A DNA stretch of 64,000 nt from Pyropia yezoensis (lineage: Eukaryota; Rhodophyta; Bangiophyceae; Bangiales; Bangiaceae), in contig CM020620.1 of assembly GCA_009829735.1 (NCBI GenBank), positions 24,278,020-24,342,019 on the forward strand, written 5' to 3'. The position numbers were made by a program, and so were the translations under genes. Under the pieces are notes generated by a model that had not been told where the DNA came from, ran no database searches, and saw nothing but the letters and a program-made list of their open reading frames with translations. The stretch's first letter is position 1. Each line of letters begins with the position of its first letter. Shown piece after piece: positions 1 to 9,075 of this stretch.

Positions 1-2836
1 TTGATGGAGAAGTGAAGAGGATGAGTGAAGCTAAGGTGATCCGACCTTCGATGTCGGAGTGGGGCGCCCCAGTCGTTATCGTACCGAAGAAGGATCAAAC
101 CCCTCGGTTTTGCATCGATTATCGACGCCTCAACTTGGTTACCAAGAAAGACTCATACCCTTCACCAAGGATGGACGAGTGCATCGACTCACTGGGGGAA
201 GCCACAGTGTTTACCACTATCGATTGCAATGCCGGGTACTGGCAGATCACAGTTGCGGAGGGGGATATCCCCAAGACGGCGTTCGTCTGTCACAGTGGCG
301 TGTACGAGTTCCTAAGGATGCCCTTCGGATTGTCCAACGCCCCCGCCACATTCCAGCGGGCCATCGACATTATACTGTCGGGAGTGAAGTGGCGTAACTG
401 CCTGGTGTACTTGGACGACGTCATCGTCTTCTCGCGTAACATGGATGACCATGTGCAACATGTCGATGAAGTACTCACCCTCTTACGGAACGCCGGGGTA
501 ACCCTGCGCCTCAAGAAGTGTGCCTTCTTCCAGCAGACAGTCGAGTATCTGGGTCACCAGATCACACCAGGTAAACTGAGAGTGCTCGAAGCTAATACCC
601 GGGCACTCCGGGATGCGCGATACCCAACCACCCAGACACAGCTGAAAAGCTTTCTGGGGATGTGCAACGTATACCGACGGTTCGTCAAGGACTTCGCTCG
701 TATAGCCAAACCGTTGACGGTTCTGACGAGCAGCGCCTTGCCAAAGGTACTCCAACCTCCCTCGCCCACCGAGGGAGAGGCATTCGAGCTGCTCAAGCAA
801 GCTCTGCTAACCCCACCCGTGCTTGCGTTGCCGCATAGACGCGGGACCTTCGTCATCGACGTCGATGCCTGTGATACCCAAGTGGGATGCACCCTGTTAC
901 AGGGAGAGACCATCATCGGTACCGATAATGCTATCCCGGACCTACATCCGGTAGGGTACTTCAGCCGGACACTCAACCCGGCTGAGCGTAACTATAGTGC
1001 CACCGAGCGCGAATGCCTCGGAGTCATATGGGCAGTGCAACTGCTCCGGCCATACCTGGAAGGTTCGAGGTTCATCGTAAGGTCCGACCACGAACCTTTA
1101 CGATGGCTTCTCAACCTTGGTGACAAGGATTCCGACAGCCACGGTCGGCTAGCCCGGTGGAGGCTGAAGATGGCCGAGCACGACTACCGGACCATATATA
1201 AGGCCGGCTCCACCCATCATCTGGGGGACGCGCTGTCGCGACTCGATACCCCAAGCGGGGATACCCGACAGGTGGACGAGGACATCCCGGTGGTACCGGT
1301 TTGCATGGTGGGTAACGCTACCCAAGGTATGGATGACCATACCATGGCACACCTTGCGTGCCGATTGATCCTCGCGGACTTCCGCGAGGCACAGGCCAAT
1401 GACGATGACTGTAGACGCCATCGTGCTAACCTCCTGGCCGGCACGGCCGGCATCTTCTCCGAGAACGAGGACGGACTCATATACCGGCGGGCACCCGCCG
1501 ATGGACGGCATCAGGTCGTGGTTCCCGTGTCCTTACGGCAAGCCGTCATGGAGCGAGAACACGAGAACCCCACAGCCAGACACCCGGGGGGTTCGCGCAT
1601 GTTCGCAGCAATGCGAAGGTTCTTCTACTGGCCAGCAATGGCCGTCGATGTAATCGACCATGTGCGGGGATGCCACCCATGTGCACGGAATCGTATGAGT
1701 CTCCATAAGCGGGCATCCGCTATGAAACTGTTCCCCCCGGATGGGCCCAACGAGCAAGTCGCTATCGACATACTCGGGCCGCTTCCGGTAACGGAAGAAG
1801 GGAACAGGTACATCCTGGTCCATGTCGGATCGCTTTACTAAGCTGTCACGGGCAGTAGCAGTCCCGGACGATACGGCCTACACCATCATGAACGCAGTGG
1901 TTGACCACTGGATCAGTGCCTACGGAGTAATGAAGCAACTCCTCTCCGATAACGGAGCAAACCTTACGTCAGAAATCTGCACTAAGGTCCTGGGCATGTT
2001 CGGTATCGAACCCCGTCGGGCATCCGACTACCACCCGCAATCCAACGGACAAGTGGAGCGATTCAACCGCACCATCGTCAAGATGCTCCAATGCTATGTA
2101 GCAGAGCACACAAAGACTTGGGACAGGCTCCTGTCCGTCTTGACCCTGGCAAACAATGCCAGGCCCCACCGGAGTACCGGCATTGCCCCACTGGAATGGG
2201 TCATGCCAATGGGCGTCGGTAACCTGACGCTGCCACCGGGCAGATGCACTCGGTATGACATACCGAAGGGCCGACTCGCCGAACGAATCCACTTAGCTTG
2301 GTTGTCCAAGCTATCGTGGATGATACCCAAGATCAAGGGTGCCCTTGACCGTACACAACTTCGGTACAAGAAGAACTTTGACGCCCGGCTACGGGTACGC
2401 AACGCAACCCTGTGAACAGGGGACTGGGTCTATATCAGACACCAGACGTTCCGCGGGAACAAGCTTATGCAACCGGTCAAAGGACCGTACCAGATCTCAC
2501 AGAGATGATCACTCTGTCATCCTGCACTCCGATACGGAGATACAACGCATCAACCTCAATGATGTGACACCTGCTCCGAAGCCGGAACAGCCTCAGCCGG
2601 TACCGGCTGGGTTGCTACATGAAGCTCTTACAACCCACCGGTCAGATGACCCGGTGGGACCGAATGGGATTCCATACCAAGTAGAGAGCGTGGTCGGACA
2701 CACCGACCCAGACCTACCAGGACCCTGGTACGTCAAGATAATGTGGGTCGGATACGACGCACCCACCTGGGAACAGGCGGCAGAGATACCCCGCCAACTT
2801 CTCATGCCTTACATGAAGCGACGCCGCCTATTGTAA
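1..2836 (+). pseudogene. pol: Degenerate gypsy pol: RT, RNase H, integrase, chromodomain
   Basis: The first open stretch (about 12-1841, open at the window edge) contains RT with the YLDD active site near 410-420 and the FLRMPFGL block near 310-330. RNase H follows with its Asp near 860, TERE near 1000 and SDHEP near 1085. Next is an H-H-C-C zinc finger near 1580-1685 and the first integrase Asp (VAIDILG, about 1760). Frame then changes at about 1819-1822, apparently by one extra base. The next frame carries the second Asp (LLSDNGA) and the Glu (GQVERFNR). An in-frame TGA lies at 2413-2415 just before the GDWV segment of the GPY/F region, and another frame change falls near 2485-2510. The final frame encodes a chromodomain at about 2665-2820 and stops at 2836. 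Sequencing error could explain the single-base shifts but not easily the TGA. No restored protein is given. Confidence 0.88.
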
Positions 2837-3285
2837 CAACCCAACCGACACCGACTTCGGCTGTTGGGGGGTGAGGCTTATACCTACTAAGTAGGGTGTC
2901 ACATGGATTCGGCAAGACTTAGGTTCACTAAGTTGGAGCGGACTTAGGCAGACTAAGTAGGCTACTTACTTTTACAAGTTTACTTGAAGGAGATGACTAA
3001 CTCCGATAATTTCAAGGGAACCTGAGGCTTACACCAAGGTAAACCTCCATCCACGGGGCAAGTGTCGGACCAAGGAAGGTTGACCTTCATGAGTATTAAC
3101 CAACCAGGATGGGTTGGGGGCGCGAGAAAGAACCGAGGCAGGCCACGGCTAAGTCAGACGGGGTACTCCCAAAAGGCAGGCATGGTATCATGCAAACGCC
3201 CCATCGGGGGATGAGTTTACACTCACTACTACCCGGACACCATGGGGGTCGCCGGGTCCCTCTCCCTCACAAACAATAGCACTCC
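2837..3285. other. Untranslated interior of the retroelement
   Basis: Between the chromodomain stop and the end of the antisense frame I see no coding signal. GC is lower than in flanking host DNA. Short imperfect repeats of a 'ctaagtagg / cttaggcagactaagt' type occur around 2885-2970. It could hold the 3' end of the antisense transcript. Confidence 0.5.
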
Positions 3286-5655
3286 TCAGTGGGTAGACCC
3301 ACTGCCCGAGGGAGGCCACTCACGCGTAAGCGCGTACACCTCCATGCTCCACCGGTCGGCAATCTCACGACGGTCAATCACCCGAGTTACCTCGGTGCAT
3401 AGCTGGAAGAGGGTGCTGCGGCCAGCCTCCACGTCCTCCAGAGCTGTCTGGAGTCGGTCAAGCACGCCACCGAAGCAACGCGCTGACCCAACCAGCGCAG
3501 CACCCGGGGGGATATCCCCCCAGCTAACAGATAGGCCTCCCCGCATCGCGCGGGCAATAAGGGCGTCAACGCCCTCGTACCATAGACGGGGACCCCCGTC
3601 ACGCATAGCAGGGGCGGCAGGTGACACTGGCGCAGCCAGAGGGGCCACAGGAGCCGACACGGCTACCACCGGAGCCGGTGGCACCTGATACGAGGCCCGG
3701 TAGGACCCTACAGAAGGGGCTCCACCGGAAACCCGGCGGGGCTCCGCCCGGCGACGAAACACCTCACGCCCCCCAGCCGCAGAGTCCCACTCTCGGGGAC
3801 GACGGCCAACCGGCGTCGGTACCGGGTGACCGAACCACGGGGCGAGGACCTGAAGAGGGTCATGGATAACCATGGGAATACCCAGGTCAGGAACGGCCTC
3901 GGTGGACGCCAACCCACGGCAATTGGGCTCACCTGGCTGAGTACGCCGGATACGCAACGAGTGACGAGGCAAGGGGGTAGCCCCAGCCTGCGGGTCCCGG
4001 TACGGGGGAAGGGCCAGCACCCTAGCCCAGTTCACGGCGTCGTGAACGGCCAGCAGGGCCTCGAACTCCCGGGCCAACCCGGTCTTGGCAGCGATCATGT
4101 CCACGCCCAGCTGCCCGATGTGCCGACGGACACCCGCCGGAAGATGGAACAGGCGCCCCTGCCGGCGAACGGACAGCAGGAAGGAGGAAGCCTGCCCGAG
4201 GGTAACCTCAAGGGTGAAGGTCCCCTGCAACGGGTGGACCGACCGGGAGGCCAACACACTCCCGAAGTATCGGAGGCAGGAGCCGGTGTCAAACCGGAAA
4301 GCAGGGGCGGGTTCCCACCCCTCCTGCCACAGAGGCGGGCGCACGGGAGTGTATACCGGCGCACGATCGTTGCCGGTCTGCAACACACACGTTATATCGG
4401 TGCGGAACGCATCCGCCATGACACCATGGTTGCGTCGCCAGCTCGACGCTGACTTCAACCCCGCCATGGGCGGGTACGGAGCCGTCAACGTCAGGTACGG
4501 GGATACCCCCGGGAAGTACTCAAAGCCGGGATACCGGCCGGTATCGCCCACCGTCTCCCCAAACGCCACCGGCTCCGCCGCCGCTGCAACCCCCCGAGCA
4601 CTAGCCGGGTAGTCAACCTCCCGCGGCAACGCGGGAGCAATCAAGTCGCATACCCCGAAGGCGGGGTCGAGGTAGACCTCGCCCCGCCCTACCCGGGTGC
4701 GCCAGAGCTGCGCATGCCGGTCGTCCGGCTGACTCAGGATCCAATGGTGTTCCACCCGGACCGCGTTCGGCTGGTTAACCAGCCGCACCAACTCCCGCTC
4801 CCAACTCGGGTCCACCTTGACGCGCCTGGAGGCCTCTCCATGAGGACGCGGCGGGTGGAAGTCCACCCGCATCCGCCCAGCGGACTCCATCGACTCTTGG
4901 ACAGTCATGCCTCGAACCCGAGCCACCAAGTCGGACAGCGACATGGCGGGTTGACCCGCCGCCAAGGCGACGCCGCCACCCAACGGGGCCACCCGGGCAG
5001 GACCAGGAAGAATCGGGGGCGCCGGGGGAATCCCCACCGGCAGATGATCCGATGCCGGAGGTGCACGGAGCCGAGGAGGAAGAAGAAGGGCGGGCGCCCG
5101 CCCGGAGTAGCTCCCGGAGTCCACCGCCATCGGGGAAGACACGTCTTGATCACCAATCGCCCGCGGCACCGCGGGCAGCGCATCACCGCCACCCGGGCCC
5201 GACGTGGGCACCACGGGGGCAGCAGGGGTAGACCCGTCACCCGCCGCCGCGGATACACCAACCGGGCGGGCACCCGCGCCGTCTTGACCCGCCGTCCCGG
5301 CCGGGGTGCCGCAACGACCGTCCGACACGCCGGCGACGCCGTCTTGAGGTAGAGCCGCGCCGGCACCGGCGACAGGAGCCATCCGGGCCGCCAGAAGAGT
5401 AGGGGTAGAGGCAGCCGCTACACGCGGTTGCCCGCCACCCGACGGAGCCGTCGTGCCGCTGCACACGGACGACAATCCGCCCGGCGCACCTTCCGGGGCC
5501 ACACGAACGGTCACCTGGTCGCCTTCGTCCTCCGACGAGCTTGCCAAGAAGCACTCGGCGGCGGTGGCAGAGACGGGAACGTCGTCCACCAGCACCTCTT
5601 CCCCCTCCTCAGGCAGGAGGTCGTCCTCGCCTTCGGGTACCTGGGGGTCCGACAT
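3286..5655 (-). CDS. Antisense accessory protein of the retroelement, unknown function
   Basis: An uninterrupted frame of 789 codons is read opposite to pol, between the chromodomain and the LTR. The first ATG (5653-5655) gives MSDPQVPEGEDD; the frame is open further upstream but only from a GTG. Residues 1 to about 250 are acidic and then Pro/Ala/Gly rich. About 260-620 looks like a folded region with normal composition (segments such as MSLSDLVARVRGMTVQES and DPSWERELVRLVNQPNAV). The C-terminal part is again Pro/Ala rich and ends in a better-ordered stretch with aromatics and Cys. I see no CCHC knuckle, protease or envelope signature and do not recognise the family. Antisense frames in this position are known in some plant gypsy elements; this one may be a captured or element-specific gene. 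It is intact although pol is broken. Confidence 0.55.
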   Translation of the reverse strand: MSDPQVPEGEDDLLPEEGEEVLVDDVPVSATAAECFLASSSEDEGDQVTVRVAPEGAPGGLSSVCSGTTAPSGGGQPRVAAASTPTLLAARMAPVAGAGAALPQDGVAGVSDGRCGTPAGTAGQDGAGARPVGVSAAAGDGSTPAAPVVPTSGPGGGDALPAVPRAIGDQDVSSPMAVDSGSYSGRAPALLLPPRLRAPPASDHLPVGIPPAPPILPGPARVAPLGGGVALAAGQPAMSLSDLVARVRGMTVQESMESAGRMRVDFHPPRPHGEASRRVKVDPSWERELVRLVNQPNAVRVEHHWILSQPDDRHAQLWRTRVGRGEVYLDPAFGVCDLIAPALPREVDYPASARGVAAAAEPVAFGETVGDTGRYPGFEYFPGVSPYLTLTAPYPPMAGLKSASSWRRNHGVMADAFRTDITCVLQTGNDRAPVYTPVRPPLWQEGWEPAPAFRFDTGSCLRYFGSVLASRSVHPLQGTFTLEVTLGQASSFLLSVRRQGRLFHLPAGVRRHIGQLGVDMIAAKTGLAREFEALLAVHDAVNWARVLALPPYRDPQAGATPLPRHSLRIRRTQPGEPNCRGLASTEAVPDLGIPMVIHDPLQVLAPWFGHPVPTPVGRRPREWDSAAGGREVFRRRAEPRRVSGGAPSVGSYRASYQVPPAPVVAVSAPVAPLAAPVSPAAPAMRDGGPRLWYEGVDALIARAMRGGLSVSWGDIPPGAALVGSARCFGGVLDRLQTALEDVEAGRSTLFQLCTEVTRVIDRREIADRWSMEVYALTREWPPSGSGSTH

Positions 5656-6229
5656 GGTGAAACCGGGGTAGCAGGGGCGCCCCGTGCCGAAAAGCCGCAG
5701 CCGGCTCGACCCGGTACAAGGAACGCTCGCGCGGACGAGCCAGGGAAGCGCGGGCACCCGCGCTTATAACCACACAGCTCGGCACGGGCGATACGGCAGC
5801 GCGGGACGACCCGCGCCAGCCGAGCTACGAGGGCGCTCCACCCAGGCGCCTGGATCGGGGCCACGCCCCCCCCACGGGGTAACCGAGGGGGGTCACCCCC
5901 AACCGCCCCCACGCAACGCGGGCAGCCCCTGCCACCCACTCAATCGTCCCGCGAGAGGGCCCCCCCCTACCACCAGACGCCTGGTGGCGGATCCACTTGC
6001 ACCACCCCTCGGAAAGGGGGGTCGTGAACAGAAACCCGCATCGGGAATTCAACGGTCCGGAAAACGGATCGTGTGTGTACCACACAAAGAAGGGCACCCC
6101 CCTCAGACAACCTCGGAAAGGGGTGTCTGTCGCGACAGGGCGCAAAGCCCCACCCGACTGGTAAACGGTCACGCGACCCACTTACATTCGGTAACCCGAA
6201 TACAACTCGACCCGAGGACGGGCCGAATC
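5656..6229. other. Retroelement interior upstream of the antisense frame
   Basis: No gene is evident. This stretch would hold the promoter and leader of the antisense frame and the DNA just before the polypurine tract. It has short direct and inverted GGGGTAACC/GGTTACCC-like strings near 5875-5900 but nothing I can name. Confidence 0.4.
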
Positions 6230-6240
6230 TAAGGGGGGGA
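6230..6240 (+). other. Polypurine tract for plus-strand priming
   Basis: A purine run ending in GGGGGGGA lies two bases before the LTR start at 6243. This is the expected place for the polypurine tract of an LTR retrotransposon transcribed on this strand. Confidence 0.7.
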
Positions 6241-6242
6241 CA

Positions 6243-6605
6243 TGTAGCAATATGGTTGGCCGTATTGTGACCCTAATATTAGGGAGGCTACTTCTAACCC
6301 TTAAGTTTCAATTTGAGAGTTCGTACTGGTCACAGTATCGATAAGTTACGTATGACCAGAGGGACTTGCATCTTGGGGTGGAGGGTAGTTAGTAGTGTCT
6401 CCAAGGGTTTATAACGAGGGGGCGCGCGGCGAATCCACTGCCGGCCAAGGTAGAACAACAAACCCCTCCCATTTGGGCTCCCATCTTGGTCCCGTGGCTT
6501 GAGCTCCAAGGACAGCAACCTTGGCCTCCCGGTGACGTTGGTGCCGATCCCCCCTGGTGAGTGTTCCCTGAGAGTGGACGTGCAGCGGATACCTATTGTG
6601 CTACA
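6243..6605 (+). repeat. 3' long terminal repeat
   Basis: The LTR opens with TGTAGCA and closes with TGCTACA, a perfect 7-bp terminal inverted repeat with canonical TG...CA ends, 363 bp in all. It directly follows the polypurine tract. A TATA-like string (TTTATAA, 6408-6414) inside could be the U3 promoter. The 5' LTR for comparison lies outside the window, so the right boundary rests on the terminal palindrome. Confidence 0.75.
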
Positions 6606-9075
6606 CTCGGTCTCTCGCACAAGAGTCCACTTTCTGAGCAGGCTCAGTACGCTTCTCAATTGCACTAAATACAACTTTCAGGTTGAGTCGTGCCGCTGAG
6701 CCTTGACTTAAGCCGCCTGAAACCGTGAATCGTCCTATGGAGGCGCAAGTGGCAGCCCCCACGGCTGGCCTTCGAATGCGCCCCAGTGGGTAATCCTACT
6801 GCCTCTCTAATTTGTTTGCGGTGCAGTGCCAGAGCGGGGTCCAACTTGGGGAGCCCACCGCTCAGCCGCTGCGACGAACTAAAGCTCTCTGCGCACCCAT
6901 CGTCAGCAGACGCTTTTCTCCGCTCAAGCCCGTATCAACTATCTTGATCGCGGATCCCCGCTCAGAAGTGGGGATTGACACGACACTTGATGCGCATCGC
7001 CTGTCGCTCAAAATCGATCGGTTGAGCGAGAGACCCCAGTCGCGAGTGCGATCTGAGCGGCTCGATTTCATTGGGTTGAGCGCTTGCTGACGGTGCAGCA
7101 GGCCTGGGGCTGCCAGTTATCGCCGCGTTCAGACACTCCCGAGGGGACTGTCTCGTAGTCCCCCTCCTCAGGCAGCCTGGGGCAGCCTGGGGGACTGCGA
7201 GACGGTCGCCCTGAAGTGCGCGAAAGAGTGGGTGTGCCAGGGCAGCACTGTGGGCTGTGCTGCAGCCCGCGCAGCAGTGCAGGCGCTGACGCACAGCAGT
7301 CGGCCGCCCCTCCTCCTCCTCCGCCACCACTTGCACCGCCACCGCCACTGCCGCCAACCTCACCGCGCCACCGCTACCACAACCGCCGCCACCGCCGCCA
7401 CCGTCACCGCTACCACCTCCGCAACCGCCACCGCCACCACCGTCATCGCTGTCATCGCTGCGTAGGTCATCGCCGGCCTTCACCACTTCTGGCGCCGACT
7501 GTCGGCGGCGCCCCACCATCGGCTGCGGACCCTCGGCTGGCGGAACGCTACACGACGGATGTGCGCTGGGCGGTGACTGCGGGGAGCGGGAGCTGGCGAA
7601 TTCCCTCCTGCTGGCGGAGGAGCCGCGTGGGGAGTGGGCAGTGTGCGTTGGGGAGAGGCGTGAGGGGATGCAGGGAGATGGAGGGGGATAGCACGGGAGG
7701 GATGGGTGAGCGGACGTGGGGGGGGCTGGAAGGGGGAGTGGGGAGGGGTGGGGTAGGGTGGGGGGGGTGTTGGTCAGGAGGGGGTGGCCGAGCGGCGTCA
7801 CCAACGCCGATCCGTCGAGGCGGTGGTGCCCCTCGCTTTTTCTTTTGCCTAGCGTGGCGCGTGTACGCGCGTGGCGTGTTTTCCCTGTGCAGTGTGTTAT
7901 GTTTTTTTTCCTGTGGCTTTCGTATCTTTTCCTTTTTCATCTTTTCTTTTCTGTGTGTGCTGGGAGGGGCACCCGCGCTCACGTGAGAGCTGCGCTGCTG
8001 GCTGGGTGGGGGTGCCGCGTTGCCGGAGGGGGCGGGGGTGTCACGCTGTGGGTCGAGAGTGGCTGTGGCGGTTTCGTGCTGCTGGGCGGGGCGGGAGGGC
8101 GGCCCTGCGGGGGGGGGCCGGGTTTGTCGCCCTGCCGGCGTGGGCGGAGGTGCCGCGCTGCCGGCGGGGACATGCGTGGTCGCGTCGCGCTGCCGGCCAC
8201 TGTGGTGCGCAGCGCCGCGCCGCCGGCCGAGGTGGTACTTGGCGTCGGCAGCGTGGGGGGCTGGCGCCGCGCTCCCGGCGGTGGCGTGGGCCGGTGGTGG
8301 CCGCACGCGGCGTCGGGCTGCCAGTGGTGGTGGTGCGCGGCGCCGCGCTGTCGGTGGTGGTGGTGCACGGGCCCACGCTTCCGGTGGTGGTGGTGCGCGG
8401 CGCTGGTAGCGTGGGAGGCTCGCGCTACGCGGCCGGCAGTAGCGCGGGGTCGGGGAGTAGCGGGGGGGACGGCCGCGCAGTGGCCGTCCACCCCAGTTTG
8501 ACCGCTGCTGGGACGTGTGTTCCTCTCATGAAATACTGCTTTTTCATTGGTGTAGGCGCTGTCAATCACACTCCAATCACCTGATGTCGCATCCCGGGGC
8601 GTATCTGCTGATCCCGTATCAACCACATGTCAACTTCAGCTCAAGACCTCGTATCTTGATAGGATCAACTGCGCTCAAAATCCCGGCTTTGAGCGAGGAA
8701 AGTCGGTTGGTGACGATGGCGGGCTCAGCGCGTCGTCCTGTTTCACCCCTGATGAGCGCTCCACCCTCACCACCCTCCTACGGCGGGAATTCTCTCTTTC
8801 GTCCATCGGTAAAACGATGGGGCGATTCAAGGCCACCATTGCCTACGCCGCCAGGTCCACCCGCGCGGCCGCTGCCGGGAGGCGGGTGAACAGGAGGGGC
8901 CGACATTGACGGATCGGGGCCGGCTCGGGCGCGTCGGGGGAGGTGGTGATCGACAACCGTACGTGGGGCACTTCCTGTACATGTTGCCAGAACCAATCAA
9001 AGCTTGCCTGGGTGATGACCCAAGCTGCTCAACAACATAATACAGTACACGGCGCGACAGTACGCGCACCGACGG
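6606..9075. other. Intergenic region without a convincing gene
   Basis: All long open frames here are low-complexity His/Arg/Pro/Gly translations of CCG/CAC-type repeats (7310-7470) or of a degenerate GGTGGTGGTG-containing minisatellite (about 8280-8420). A pyrimidine-rich AT-richer patch lies at 7830-7960. Two small imperfect palindromes, CGCTCAA...TTGAGCG near 7007-7027 and CGCTCAAA...TTTGAGCG near 8672-8694, sit in related contexts and may mark a decayed element. Nothing else is identifiable. Confidence 0.5.

Larger units (their letters stand above)
1..6605 (+). mobile_element. Ty3/gypsy chromovirus LTR retrotransposon, 3' portion
   Basis: The element runs off the left edge of the window, so gag, protease and the 5' LTR are not visible. 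In order it shows reverse transcriptase, RNase H, H2C2 zinc finger, integrase core, GPY/F-like region and a C-terminal chromodomain (to about 2836). A 3.4-kb stretch with a long antisense reading frame follows, then a polypurine tract (6230-6240) and a 3' LTR (6243-6605). The integrase-after-RT order and terminal chromodomain define the chromovirus clade of Ty3/gypsy (established knowledge). Pol is interrupted in at least three places, so this copy looks non-autonomous. A 5-bp target duplicate would be CTCGG at 6606-6610, but the left flank is outside the window. Confidence 0.88.

Noticed and set aside
7216..7986. 256-codon His/Arg-rich frame after the LTR
   Set aside because: Generated by CCG/CAC repeats with no motif, and matched by equally long frames on the opposite strand.
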